Assembly: GCF_014518315.1 (NCBI RefSeq)
Contig: NZ_JACVEL010000006.1
Span: 152,166 to 216,165 of the forward strand
DNA from: Taishania pollutisoli
GTDB lineage: Bacteria; Bacteroidota; Bacteroidia; Flavobacteriales_D; Crocinitomicaceae
Reading direction: 5' to 3'
Length of the DNA stretch: 64,000 bases
Position 1 is the first letter of the stretch, and each line of letters opens with the position of its first letter. Made by a program: the position numbers and the translations under genes. Below, in pieces: positions 9,509 through 18,772 of the stretch. The notes below the pieces were generated by a model. The model did not search any database, was not told where the DNA came from, and worked only from the letters and a program-made list of their open reading frames with translations.

Positions 9509-10878
9509 TCTTCTTTTAACTTTAAAATTAATTCCTCAATGGTACATCGGGTTTGTTCTCCACTGTCCATGTCTTTGAGGGTGATTTTATTCTCTGCTAT
9601 TTCGGTTTCCCCGACAAGCGCTGTATATGTCGCACGGATATCATTGGCATACTTCATTTGTTTTTGCAATTTCGCCGCCGAAGGATAAATATCGCATGCA
9701 ATGCCTTCATTTCTCAACTGACGAGCTACATACATGCAAAATGCCTGTTCTTTTTCTCCGAAATTGATGAAGAGCAACTTCACTCCTTTCGTTAGTGATT
9801 CCGGGAATAAGTTCAATTCGTTCATTACATCGTAAATACGATCTGCTCCAAATGAAATTCCTACTCCGGACATTCCTTTCATTCCAAACAACCCGGTCAA
9901 GTCGTCGTAGCGTCCGCCACCACAAATGCTTCCCATTTGCACACCATTCGCTTTCACTTCAAAAATAGCTCCTGTGTAATAATTCAGACCACGTGCCAAT
10001 GTTACATCAAACTCTATTTTTGCACGTTTTAACGCTAATTTAGCAACCTGATCCAACACAAATTCCAGTTCCGCGATCCCCTCCTGCCCGATTGTACTCG
10101 AAGCAAGATAGGTTTTCATTTGCTGCAGGATTTCTTCATTGGAGCCTTGCATTGCAAACAAAGGTTTGATTTTTTCGATGGCTTCTGCAGAAATATTTTT
10201 CTCTTCCAATTCTTTCACGACTCCATCCGTTCCTATTTTATCCAGTTTATCAATTGCAACTGTGATCGCAACGATTTTTTCTGTTTCACCACACACTTCA
10301 GCAATTCCTGAAAGAATTTTCCGGTTGTTGATCTTGATGGAGAAATCCGGCAGTCCGAGATTGGTCAGTACTTCATCAAACATCAGTACAAAATCGACTT
10401 CATAGATCAGCGAATCGCTTCCAACTACATCGGCATCGCATTGAAAAAATTCCTGATAACGTCCATGTTGTGGGCGATCGGCACGCCAAACGGGTTGAAT
10501 CTGGTAACGTTTGAACGGGAAGGAAAGTTCATTCTGGTGTTGCACAACAAACCGGGCAAAGGGAACTGTCAAATCGTAACGCAATGCTTTTTCGGCAAGT
10601 GAATTGGCAAAACGCGCCAGGTTGTCTGCTTCCAACGCCTGCACATCTGCTTTTTTCATTTTTTCACCGGAATTCAGAATGCGGAAGATCAAACGGTCGC
10701 CTTCTTCTCCGTATTTCCCAAGTAATGTTGAGGAAAGTTCAAAGGAGGGTGTTTCAATTGGTGCAAATCCGAATTTTTTGTATACTTCTTTGATCGTATC
10801 GAAAATGTAAGTACGCTGCGCAACTTCAAACGGTAAAAAATCGCGTGTTCCTTTTGGTATGGATGGTTTTTGTGCCAT
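9505..10878 (-). CDS. hisS: Histidyl-tRNA synthetase
   Basis: 457 aa class II aminoacyl-tRNA synthetase that charges tRNA-His in the cytoplasm. Visible motifs: KGTRDFLP at the N-terminus, motif 2 region [12 protein letters not shown] and [14 protein letters not shown], the HisRS-specific [12 protein letters not shown], and motif 3 [11 protein letters not shown]. The C-terminal anticodon-binding domain starts near KLLFINFG. The gene has its own promoter just upstream and is followed by hutH with a four-base overlap, placing histidine charging and histidine breakdown in one transcript. Confidence 0.97.
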   Translation of the reverse strand: MAQKPSIPKGTRDFLPFEVAQRTYIFDTIKEVYKKFGFAPIETPSFELSSTLLGKYGEEGDRLIFRILNSGEKMKKADVQALEADNLARFANSLAEKALRYDLTVPFARFVVQHQNELSFPFKRYQIQPVWRADRPQHGRYQEFFQCDADVVGSDSLIYEVDFVLMFDEVLTNLGLPDFSIKINNRKILSGIAEVCGETEKIVAITVAIDKLDKIGTDGVVKELEEKNISAEAIEKIKPLFAMQGSNEEILQQMKTYLASSTIGQEGIAELEFVLDQVAKLALKRAKIEFDVTLARGLNYYTGAIFEVKANGVQMGSICGGGRYDDLTGLFGMKGMSGVGISFGADRIYDVMNELNLFPESLTKGVKLLFINFGEKEQAFCMYVARQLRNEGIACDIYPSAAKLQKQMKYANDIRATYTALVGETEIAENKITLKDMDSGEQTRCTIEELILKLKEE

Positions 10879-10894
10879 TGAATGAAAATTTTGA

Positions 10895-10902
10895 CAAAAC
10901 TA
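10895..10902 (-). promoter_or_regulatory. -7 element upstream of hisS
   Basis: TAGTTTTG, an exact TAnnTTTG match, 16 bases upstream of the hisS ATG. No convincing -33 element at the usual distance. Confidence 0.5.
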
Positions 10903-10935
10903 CAAAAAGTAGTGGAAAGTGGGTTAGTTGAAAGT

Positions 10936-11038
10936 GAATACTGAATTTTGAATGATGAATGAGTGGAGAGTTGGGAGAGAATTATCAATGTTCAATTATC
11001 AAAGCTTCGTAAAATATAGAATACTGAATTTTGAATGA
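10936..11038. repeat. Direct repeats in a 350-bp non-coding stretch
   Basis: The stretch from about 10903 to 11248 has no gene. It holds an exact 20-bp direct repeat (10936-10955 and 11019-11038, beginning GAATACTGAA), AT-rich variations on AATTATCAA/CAATTATCAA, and further right (about 11058-11105) several copies of the words CATAAAGTCAA/CATAATGTCAA. It looks like repetitive intergenic debris and no promoter or RNA could be assigned. Confidence 0.6.
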
Positions 11039-11248
11039 GGTAGTTTTAACTCAATCCGTCATAAAGTCAACCAATCATAATGTCAAAAGGTCATAAAGTC
11101 AATGATCGTGGCTTCGCAACAAGAAATTTCACAACCAACACTTGATAATTGAGACATTAATCATTCACAATTAAAAAGTCTTAACGTACATTTTATATTT
11201 TCATAACCCGGAAACGGTAGGAATACAGGAATTTTGCGGCAAAAAACA

Positions 11249-11881
11249 ATGGAACTTTTTATAACGATCTTCGCCGGCCTTTTCTCTATTATTAATCCAT
11301 TGGGAACTGTTCCCATTTTTGTCGGATTAACTACCAATGAATCTAAGATTAACAGACAACGAACGTGTATTCTGACGGCCATCAATGTGTGTGTGATTCT
11401 CATAATTTCTTTTTTCGCCGGAAGTTATGTTCTTAACTTTTTCGGAATTTCCATCAATTCATTGCGCATTGCAGGCGGGTTGATCATCGCATCTTCCGGA
11501 TTTGCCCTATTGACCGGATCCTTCACAAAACACAAGGGGATGAAACGTTCCAGTGTCAAAGCGGATCTGGAAAAACGATCCGACATTTCCCTCACTCCTC
11601 TTGCTATTCCGATGCTTGCAGGTCCCGGATCAATTTCACTACTGATTACACTCAATCAACTGCATCGGGAAACGAATCAAATTTTAATTATCGTGGGTGC
11701 TATTTTGTGTGTCGGAATTTCCGTTTTCCTGATTTTACGCTCTTCTCATTTTATCGTGAAAGGATTGGGAGCTTCGGGAATCAATGCCATTTCACGCATC
11801 ATTGGTTTTATTGTCATCGCAATCGGGATTGAGTACATTTCTTCGGCGGTGTTGGATTTGTTTGGAAAACTCATCGGATAG
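11249..11881 (+). CDS. MarC family integral membrane protein
   Basis: 210 aa with six predicted transmembrane segments. The opening MELFITIFAGLFSIINPLG, the later GGLIIASSGF segment and LAIPMLAGPGSI are the family's conserved half-repeats. I choose ATG 11249; a TTG five codons upstream only adds polar residues. MarC/NAAT proteins were once linked to multiple antibiotic resistance and are of uncertain transport function. Confidence 0.9.
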   Translation: MELFITIFAGLFSIINPLGTVPIFVGLTTNESKINRQRTCILTAINVCVILIISFFAGSYVLNFFGISINSLRIAGGLIIASSGFALLTGSFTKHKGMKRSSVKADLEKRSDISLTPLAIPMLAGPGSISLLITLNQLHRETNQILIIVGAILCVGISVFLILRSSHFIVKGLGASGINAISRIIGFIVIAIGIEYISSAVLDLFGKLIG

Positions 11882-11891
11882 TCATATCGCT

Positions 11892-11943
11892 ATATCGTAA
11901 TATTGCGATATGTACATATTTCAATACTGCAATATTACGATAT
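11892..11943. repeat. Intergenic inverted repeat
   Basis: ATATCGTAATATTGC (11892-11906) and its exact complement GCAATATTACGATAT (11929-11943) flank a 22-base loop, directly after the marC stop. A second nested pair CATATCG/CGATATG lies at 11883-11889 and 11906-11912. It shares the 11-base core ATATTGCGATA with the hairpin at 55590-55623. There is no T-run, so it is not a normal terminator. Confidence 0.7.
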
Positions 11944-11976
11944 GCCGTTTTGACCACCACAAGTCCGCAAATGTGC

Positions 11977-11984
11977 TACCTTTG
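11977..11984 (+). promoter_or_regulatory. -7 element upstream of tlyA
   Basis: TACCTTTG matches TAnnTTTG exactly and ends four bases before the ATG at 11989, implying a leaderless or nearly leaderless mRNA. A TTTTG lies 24 bases further upstream, a bit more distant than usual for a -33 element. Confidence 0.5.
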
Positions 11985-11988
11985 CATC

Positions 11989-12723
11989 ATGGAGGAAAGA
12001 CTCGACAAATTGCTGTTGCAGCGGGAGCTAGTTAGTTCACGTGTCCGTGCGGAAGAAATCATTCGTGTGTACGGTGTAAAAGTCAACGGGAAACTGATCA
12101 CTAAAACAGGAAAAAAAGTACCTGTTGATGCACACATCGAATTAATGGCAGAAGAAATTCCATGGGTTTCCAGAGGAGCATTGAAGTTGGTAGAAGCAAT
12201 TGAACAGTGGCAGCCTCTTATTTCCGGAAAAACCATTATGGACATAGGTGCTTCAACCGGTGGATTTACAGAAGTACTCCTGAAAAATGGTGCACAAAAA
12301 GTATTCTGTGTGGATGTCGGAAAAGATCAATTACATGCTTCAATCAAATCAGATGCACGGGTGATCAACCTCGAGCGCACACATGTCCGGGAATTGACAC
12401 ACAAACTGATTCCGGAATCCTGTGACGGATGCGCGATTGATGTTTCATTTATTTCCCTGGAAAAAATATTTCCGTTCATCCATCCTTTTTTATCAGACGG
12501 AGCATTTGTAATCGCCTTGGTAAAACCTCAGTTTGAGGTAGGAAAGGAAAACATCGGGAAAGGTGGAATTGTTAAAAATCAGACCTTGTATAAAGATGTG
12601 TTGGAACGAATCAAACTCACCGGCACAACGAATCATTTAAAGTACGTTGCACACATCGAATCTCCTATTCTCGGAGGTGACGGGAATAAAGAGTTTTTGA
12701 TGCTTCTGAAAAAGGAGAATTGA
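11989..12723 (+). CDS. tlyA: TlyA family rRNA (cytidine-2'-O)-methyltransferase
   Basis: 244 aa. Residues of about 1-60 are an S4 RNA-binding domain (RLDKLLLQRELVSSR, then VKVNGKLITKTG). Residues of about 60-240 are an FtsJ/RrmJ-type SAM methyltransferase with motif I DIGASTGGFTEVL. TlyA proteins methylate 2'-OH of cytidine in rRNA; some members were called hemolysin A. Start chosen at ATG 11989 because it gives the typical ME-RLDKLL opening; a TTG thirteen codons upstream overlaps the promoter. Its stop is 14 bases before mnmE. Confidence 0.92.
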   Translation: MEERLDKLLLQRELVSSRVRAEEIIRVYGVKVNGKLITKTGKKVPVDAHIELMAEEIPWVSRGALKLVEAIEQWQPLISGKTIMDIGASTGGFTEVLLKNGAQKVFCVDVGKDQLHASIKSDARVINLERTHVRELTHKLIPESCDGCAIDVSFISLEKIFPFIHPFLSDGAFVIALVKPQFEVGKENIGKGGIVKNQTLYKDVLERIKLTGTTNHLKYVAHIESPILGGDGNKEFLMLLKKEN

Positions 12724-12725
12724 GT

Positions 12726-12733
12726 TAACTTTG
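12726..12733 (+). promoter_or_regulatory. -7 element upstream of mnmE
   Basis: TAACTTTG, an exact TAnnTTTG match, four bases before the mnmE ATG. It overlaps the end of tlyA, so mnmE can be read both from tlyA and from its own start. Confidence 0.5.
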
Positions 12734-12737
12734 CACC

Positions 12738-14099
12738 ATGACAACACTGCAAAATGATGTGATTTGTGCACTGGCTACTCCTAACGGAATCGGTGCCATC
12801 GGAGTGATCCGTGTTTCCGGGAAAAACTGCTTGGATTTGATTTCTCCCGTTTTTGGTAAAAATCTGAAAGAAAAGCAATCACATACACTGCATTTCGGTA
12901 CTATTCGCTCCAAAGAAGGTGAACTGATTGACGAAGTGTTGATTTCCGTATTTCACGACGGAAAAAGTTTCACCGGAGAAGAAAGTGCTGAAATTTCCTG
13001 CCACGGCTCTGCTTACATTTTGCAGCGGGTAATGGACGTTCTATTGGCGCAGGGATGTCGAATGGCAGCTCCGGGAGAATTTACCATGCGTTCGTTTCTC
13101 AACGGAAAAATGGACCTTTCGCAAGCAGAAGCTGTTGCCGATCTGATTGCTTCGGAATCAAAAAAAGCACATGAAATCGCACTGAATCAATTGCGCGGAA
13201 ATTTCTCTTCGGAACTGAAGGAATTGCGCGAACGTCTGATTCACTTTGCAAGCCTTGTGGAACTGGAACTCGATTTTTCTGAGGAGGACGTCGAATTTGC
13301 CGACCGTACTGAATTGTTGGAACTCGTTACAACTGTTCTGGCTGTTGTTACCCGTCTCGAAGAATCGTTTGAGCTGGGGAATGCCATCAAAAATGGGGTC
13401 CCTGTTGCCATTGTTGGTGCTCCCAACACTGGAAAATCAACTTTGCTCAACCAGCTTTTGCAAGAAGATCGTGCCATTGTGAGCAGCATCGCCGGAACGA
13501 CCCGTGATGTGATTGAAGAAACACTCAACATTGACGGGATTTTATTCCGTTTGATTGATACTGCGGGAATTCGCGAAAATGCCGAGGAAATTGAAGCATT
13601 GGGAATTGAACGTTCCCGGCAAAAGATTGAACAGGCGAAACTCGTTCTCTGTATGGCAGATGCAAGTATTTCAAATAGCCTAGATGAAGTGCGCGCGTGG
13701 AAAAATGAACTACAACAAACCTACCCGAACAAGCGTCTGGTTGTGATTGCCAATAAATCGGATGTGCAAACACAGGAACTCTCCGATTCGGAAATCGGCA
13801 TCAGTGCCAAAGAAGGATTCAACATCGCTGCATTAAAAAACTGGATGGTCAACCAGATCACTCAGGGGGCAGACCTGCAAAACGAAACGATTATCAGTAA
13901 TATCCGTCACCGCGATGCGCTCTCCCGCACCCGTGAAGCTCTCCAACAAGCAAAGACCGGTCTGGAAACGAACATCACCGGAGATTTTGTGGCAATGGAC
14001 ATCCGCCAGGCAATGTATCATTTAGGAACAATTACCGGGAATATTTCCGAGGATGATTTGCTGGCGAATATTTTTAGTAAGTTTTGTATCGGGAAGTAG
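12738..14099 (+). CDS. mnmE: tRNA modification GTPase MnmE
   Basis: 453 aa, full length. It works with MnmG to install the carboxymethylaminomethyl group at wobble uridine 34 of some tRNAs. The N-terminal formyl-tetrahydrofolate-binding domain includes CHGS and APGEFTMRSFLNGK. The GTPase insertion has G1 GAPNTGKST at 227-235, the TTRDVIEE G2 region, DTAGIREN as G3 and NKSD as G4. The protein ends CIGK, carrying the C-terminal cysteine conserved in MnmE. No anomaly seen. Confidence 0.97.
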   Translation: MTTLQNDVICALATPNGIGAIGVIRVSGKNCLDLISPVFGKNLKEKQSHTLHFGTIRSKEGELIDEVLISVFHDGKSFTGEESAEISCHGSAYILQRVMDVLLAQGCRMAAPGEFTMRSFLNGKMDLSQAEAVADLIASESKKAHEIALNQLRGNFSSELKELRERLIHFASLVELELDFSEEDVEFADRTELLELVTTVLAVVTRLEESFELGNAIKNGVPVAIVGAPNTGKSTLLNQLLQEDRAIVSSIAGTTRDVIEETLNIDGILFRLIDTAGIRENAEEIEALGIERSRQKIEQAKLVLCMADASISNSLDEVRAWKNELQQTYPNKRLVVIANKSDVQTQELSDSEIGISAKEGFNIAALKNWMVNQITQGADLQNETIISNIRHRDALSRTREALQQAKTGLETNITGDFVAMDIRQAMYHLGTITGNISEDDLLANIFSKFCIGK

Positions 14100-14136
14100 G
14101 GTCTATTTTTTTTACAAGAACCTAATATACAAACAA

Positions 14137-17100
14137 TTAATTCATCAAGTCATTTGCAATTATTTCCGCTTGTTTCAGTACTGTTTCTGTAGCCAACAAC
14201 TGCATATCTGGTGGATACCCATATTTTCTCAGTAATCGTTTAACAAGCACTTTCAATTTTGCTTTGACACTTTCTTTAATTGTCCAGTCAATGGAGGCAT
14301 TTTTTCTGATGGTGTCTGTTAGCACAACTGCCAGCTCACGTAAAGCATCCTGTGCCATCAATTCTCTGGCGCTATCATTATTTGCAACCGCTGTATAGAA
14401 AGCATACTCATATTCTGACAACCCCAGTAAACTCGCCTCACTATCCATCTTAACAATGTCTTTACTAAGTTTTATTAACTCATCAATAACTTCAGCGGCA
14501 GTTAATATCTTATTATGGTATTTTTTAATGGATGCTTCCAACATTTCCATTAAACTTTTACTTCGAATCAGGTTCTTTTTTGCTCTGGATTTTATTTCGT
14601 CGTTCAGTAACTTTTTTAATACTTCTAAGGCGATGTTTTTGTGTTCCATTCCTTTTAATTCAAGTAAAAATTCCTCAGAAAGAATGGAAATGTCCGGTTT
14701 TTTGATTCCTGCAGCATCAAATACATCAATAACCTGTTCGGAAACCAATGCCTTATCAATGACCTGACGGATAGTCGTTTCAATTTCGTCATCTGTTCTA
14801 CCTGAACCTGTATTATCAAATTTTGCTAAACGGGCTTTTACTGCTTGAAAAAATGAAATTTCATCTTTTACATCCATTGCCTGTTCGTGCGGTATTGCAA
14901 TGGCAAAAGCTTTAGAAAGAGACGTTACTTCATTGATGTATCGCTTTTTTCCATCTTCCAAGCCCAATATATGCTCTTCAGCTGCTAAAATCAGTGAAAG
15001 TTTTTTTGATGTATCGGCATCAAAGTATTCTTCATACGGAAAACCGTGATAGAGTTGTGATACAACCTCTAATTTCTCTAACATCAATTGAACAGCTTGC
15101 TCCTGTGCTTTAGTGGGATCTCCTTTTCCGCCTGCATCGGAATAAAATGCCAATGCTTTTTTCAGGTCAGAAGCAATTCCAAGATAATCAACAACCAACC
15201 CTCCGGGCTTGTCCTTATACACCCGATTGACACGCGCTATAGCCTGCATCAGGTTATGACCTTTCATTGGTTTGTCAATATACAACGTGTGCATGCTTGG
15301 AGCATCAAAACCTGTGAGCCACATATCTCTGACAATGACCAACTGTAATTCGTCATCGGTATTTTTCATCCGATCTGCCAATAGACGTCTTTGCTGTTTT
15401 GTCGTATGATGTTTAGCTATTTGAGGGCCATCTGATGAGGCGGAAGTCATGACAACTTTTATTTTTCCTTTATTCAAATCATTTGAATGCCATTCCGGTT
15501 TTTCTGCAATAATTGCTTCGTATAAGGCCGCAGCAATGCGACGACTCATTGTTACAATCATCCCTTTTCCTTCAAAAACTTCTTGTCTCTGAGAAAAATG
15601 TTCAACAATGTCCTTTGCAATGTTTTTAATCCGGTTTTCACTTCCGATAAGCGCCTCCAGCTGTGTCCATTTGACTTTTGCTTTCTGAGTATTCGTTAAC
15701 TCTTCTTCTTCAAGCTCTTCATCCAGATCTTCAATCAGTTGCTTGCCTTCGTCACTCAGATTCACTTTTGCCAAACGGCTTTCATAAAATATACGTACGG
15801 TTGCACCATCTTCTACTGCTTGTGCAATGTCATAAATATCAACATAATTTCCAAAAACAGCAGGTGTATTGACATCCGCACTTTCAATTGGCGTCCCTGT
15901 AAAACCAAGATAGGTCGCGTTTGGTAAAGCATCCCGCATGTATTTGGCAAAGCCGTATACAATCTTTTTACCAATAACAGTTCCCTCTTCATCTTTGTCA
16001 TCAACTGTTTTTGCTTTGAATCCGTATTGTGTCCGGTGCGCTTCATCGGCTATGACAATGATGTTGTTTCTGTCAGAAAGTTGTTCGTAAACATTACCTT
16101 CTTCAGGTTGGAATTTTTGTATGGTAGTGAAAATAACTCCTCCGGACGACACTTTTAGCAAATCCTTTAATTGGTTACTGCTTTCGGCTTGTACAGGATC
16201 TTGTCGCAGTAGCTGTTTGGAAGCGGCAAACGTATCAAACAACTGATCATCCAGATCATTCCTGTCTGTAATAACTAAAATTGTAGGGTTATTTAAAGCC
16301 AACACCACTTTTCCGGCATAAAACACCATTGAAAGCGATTTTCCGCTTCCTTGTGTATGCCAGACTACACCTCCTTTTCTATCGCCGAAAGGTTGGCTTT
16401 TCACATCCGGCAAACCATATTCTTCCGGGTCTTCTTCCATAATTGGTGAGCTTGTAAATCCTGTCGCTCTTAAAGTTGATTCTACGGCGCGATTAACAGC
16501 ATAATATTGGTGGTAGGCTGCTACTTTTTTGACCGTAGAAATGGTAATGACTCCGTTATTGTCTTCCTTTTTAGTTTTTTCAAAAACGATAAAATGTCTG
16601 ATCAGATCAATTAAGGTCGTTTTATTTAACATTCCCAGCATCAATGTTTCCAGCTGACTGATCAGATGCGAAGCTTCCATTTTTCCGTCAATGGTTTTCC
16701 AAGCCATAAAACGACTGAATCCTGCTGAAATTGTTCCCGCCTTGGCTTCCAATCCATCTGAAATAATCACCAATCCATTGTATGTAAATAGATTGGGAAT
16801 AACAGATTTATACGTTTCGACTTGCTTAAAGGCAGAATTGATGGTCGTGTTTTCATCAATTGCATTCTTCAATTCAATAACAACTAATGGAATACCATTT
16901 ACAAACACAATCAAATCAGGTCGTTTGTTGTTTCCATTTTCTACAATGGTAAACTGATTGGCCACAAGGAATTCATTGTTTTCAGGATCATTGAAATCAA
17001 TTAACCAGACTCTTTCTCCGCGATCTTCGTTGTCGATTCGGACTGTTACAGGGATTCCCTCCGTTAATAAACGATGAAACAATTCATTATTGCTGAGTAA

Positions 17101-17334
17101 ATCGGGTGAAACAATGCGCTGTATCTCTCTGATTGCTTCTGTTATTGCCTCTTCAGGTATTCTTGGATTTATTTTTCGAACGGTACGAGTTATTCTTTCG
17201 AGTAACAATACCTGTTCAAAACTTTCCCGTTCAGGTGTTTCACTATCTGGAGCAATGGCAGGTGCATAACAGTATTCGTACCCTTGGTTTTTTAGTAGTT
17301 CAATAGCAAATTGTTCGATTGTGCTTTCGTTCAT
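14137..17334 (-). CDS. hsdR: Type I restriction enzyme, R subunit
   Basis: 1065 aa motor-nuclease subunit that cuts unmodified foreign DNA after ATP-driven translocation. The N-terminal PD-(D/E)xK nuclease is visible as KRPD at 137-140 and IELK with Glu154 and Lys156. The superfamily 2 helicase has Walker A HTQGSGKS at 326-333, the DEAH box at 430-433, TGTPIE, and a later QAIARVNRVY motif VI. It is the last gene of the minus-strand hsd operon, 40 bases after a nuclease-like gene. All catalytic motifs are intact, but activity depends on the frameshifted hsdS gene for target recognition. Confidence 0.96.
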   Translation of the reverse strand: MNESTIEQFAIELLKNQGYEYCYAPAIAPDSETPERESFEQVLLLERITRTVRKINPRIPEEAITEAIREIQRIVSPDLLSNNELFHRLLTEGIPVTVRIDNEDRGERVWLIDFNDPENNEFLVANQFTIVENGNNKRPDLIVFVNGIPLVVIELKNAIDENTTINSAFKQVETYKSVIPNLFTYNGLVIISDGLEAKAGTISAGFSRFMAWKTIDGKMEASHLISQLETLMLGMLNKTTLIDLIRHFIVFEKTKKEDNNGVITISTVKKVAAYHQYYAVNRAVESTLRATGFTSSPIMEEDPEEYGLPDVKSQPFGDRKGGVVWHTQGSGKSLSMVFYAGKVVLALNNPTILVITDRNDLDDQLFDTFAASKQLLRQDPVQAESSNQLKDLLKVSSGGVIFTTIQKFQPEEGNVYEQLSDRNNIIVIADEAHRTQYGFKAKTVDDKDEEGTVIGKKIVYGFAKYMRDALPNATYLGFTGTPIESADVNTPAVFGNYVDIYDIAQAVEDGATVRIFYESRLAKVNLSDEGKQLIEDLDEELEEEELTNTQKAKVKWTQLEALIGSENRIKNIAKDIVEHFSQRQEVFEGKGMIVTMSRRIAAALYEAIIAEKPEWHSNDLNKGKIKVVMTSASSDGPQIAKHHTTKQQRRLLADRMKNTDDELQLVIVRDMWLTGFDAPSMHTLYIDKPMKGHNLMQAIARVNRVYKDKPGGLVVDYLGIASDLKKALAFYSDAGGKGDPTKAQEQAVQLMLEKLEVVSQLYHGFPYEEYFDADTSKKLSLILAAEEHILGLEDGKKRYINEVTSLSKAFAIAIPHEQAMDVKDEISFFQAVKARLAKFDNTGSGRTDDEIETTIRQVIDKALVSEQVIDVFDAAGIKKPDISILSEEFLLELKGMEHKNIALEVLKKLLNDEIKSRAKKNLIRSKSLMEMLEASIKKYHNKILTAAEVIDELIKLSKDIVKMDSEASLLGLSEYEYAFYTAVANNDSARELMAQDALRELAVVLTDTIRKNASIDWTIKESVKAKLKVLVKRLLRKYGYPPDMQLLATETVLKQAEIIANDLMN

Positions 17335-17374
17335 TTCTATAGTTATTCGCTGATGATTTGACTAAAATAGTCAT

Positions 17375-18004
17375 TTATAGTATGTTTTCTATTTCTTTCA
17401 GTATGTTTTCTACTAAACCTCCTGTTGGTGGATGTTTTTTTTCAGATTTTTCATCCCATTCTAAAAGACCTACATATTTCTTATTCCATTCAGGTGCTTT
17501 CTTTTCAAAGAAATTCCAGAATGAAACAACTCCAAAATAGGCATTGGGGGCGCAGTTTTTTATCTGTTGTTCACGATTTGCCAAATGTTCCATCATGTTC
17601 TTTCGCTTCCAACCGTCATTTACTTTCAATTCGATGACAGCAACTACTTCTTCTCCTCTCCAAATGGAAATATCCGGACGAATGGAATTACGGCTACGAA
17701 CAAGACTTTTTTCAGATGTAACCTGTAAACCGTGTTTATTTTCAAAATACGATTTGATGAACAGCAAACAAGTTTCGGTAAAGAAATCTGCTGCGGTTGT
17801 ATTCGTCTTCCGATCTAAAATATCTTTGTTGTTGTTTACATTGAAGTGCCAGAAAGCGCCCATTCGATTTAAAACGGCTTCTGTTATTTCGTTTTTATTC
17901 AAGTCAAAAGAGTAGGTATTCAGCTGTGCTTTTATGTTGTACTGAATGTCTAATAACTCTTTGTATTGTTTCGTAAATTGATCGTCAATTTCGGTTAAGT
18001 TCAT
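17375..18004 (-). CDS. PD-(D/E)xK nuclease-like accessory protein of the hsd operon
   Basis: 209 aa. Residues 110-127 read PDISIWRGEEVVAVIELK, a good PD-(D/E)xK core (Asp111, Glu125, Lys127), preceded by a long helical N-terminus and followed by YFGVVSFWNFF. I do not recognise a named family. It lies between the Abi-like gene (14 bases upstream) and hsdR (40 bases downstream) in the same operon. It may be a second nuclease of the system or an immunity or regulatory partner of the R subunit; this is inference. Confidence 0.7.
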   Translation of the reverse strand: MNLTEIDDQFTKQYKELLDIQYNIKAQLNTYSFDLNKNEITEAVLNRMGAFWHFNVNNNKDILDRKTNTTAADFFTETCLLFIKSYFENKHGLQVTSEKSLVRSRNSIRPDISIWRGEEVVAVIELKVNDGWKRKNMMEHLANREQQIKNCAPNAYFGVVSFWNFFEKKAPEWNKKYVGLLEWDEKSEKKHPPTGGLVENILKEIENIL

Positions 18005-18017
18005 CTCGTTTTAGTTG

Positions 18018-18761
18018 TTAGTGAGTTGGTTCCGTTTTCGGAAATTTATTTTTGTAATAGGAGTTTAAAAACAAACCGATTGTTGTTACACTATTCAAAA
18101 TAAAATAGGCATAAATGCTGCTCTCAACAACTTCATCATCATCTGTTTTTCCGTGTGCATTTGTTTTTTCACTGCGTAATTTTTCGATTCCCTGACTAGC
18201 TGATAACAAGGAACTTCCAATGGTTTTGATTTCCTGTGGCATATCTGAATTTGGGAGTAGTTGAATGGCTTTCAGCACTTCCTGAGTTAATCCATACAAT
18301 GTTTCACTTCCTTTTATTTTGCCATTGATACGTTCATCTTTTAGGATTTCCTTGATGATGCTTTCCAATGCCGAATTTGCCAATCCAATCGCAATATCCG
18401 GGTGTTCTTCTATCTGCTTCGATGCTTTTTCAAATGTTGCCAACGCATTTACGTGACTTATTTTTAGCTCATTCTTAAAAACAGGAACGGAAGGTATGAA
18501 GTAAGGAGTTTGTAAACCTAAATCGATGGCAATTTTCAATAAAACTTCAGTATTTAAGGCGTAAATAGTATTTTTAAGATTTACATTTTTAATAATACTT
18601 TCATATTCAATATCAAAAGCATTTATACTATTTCTATATATTTTCCTCCAATTAATTAGATAAAATTTTCTTTCTGGTTCAGTTGGGTATTCCTCAATTA
18701 TTTTTAAAATAACCGAATCTGCTAAAGCCATCTGATATTTAGGTGATACTTCAAAATTCAT
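18018..18761 (-). CDS. Abortive-infection (Abi_C/HEPN-like) protein
   Basis: 247 aa. The C-terminal half (about 115-235) resembles the Abi_C domain of abortive infection proteins: helical LANSALESIIKEIL, then LRSEKTNAHGK, then a long helix. Arg196 and His203 form an R-x6-H arrangement like that of HEPN RNases, where this motif is catalytic. The N-terminal half is helical and unassigned. Embedded in the hsd operon, 11 bases after hsdS. A growth-arrest backup triggered when restriction fails is a plausible role but is inferred from family and context. Confidence 0.65.
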   Translation of the reverse strand: MNFEVSPKYQMALADSVILKIIEEYPTEPERKFYLINWRKIYRNSINAFDIEYESIIKNVNLKNTIYALNTEVLLKIAIDLGLQTPYFIPSVPVFKNELKISHVNALATFEKASKQIEEHPDIAIGLANSALESIIKEILKDERINGKIKGSETLYGLTQEVLKAIQLLPNSDMPQEIKTIGSSLLSASQGIEKLRSEKTNAHGKTDDDEVVESSIYAYFILNSVTTIGLFLNSYYKNKFPKTEPTH

Positions 18762-18772
18762 AGTATTTGTCT

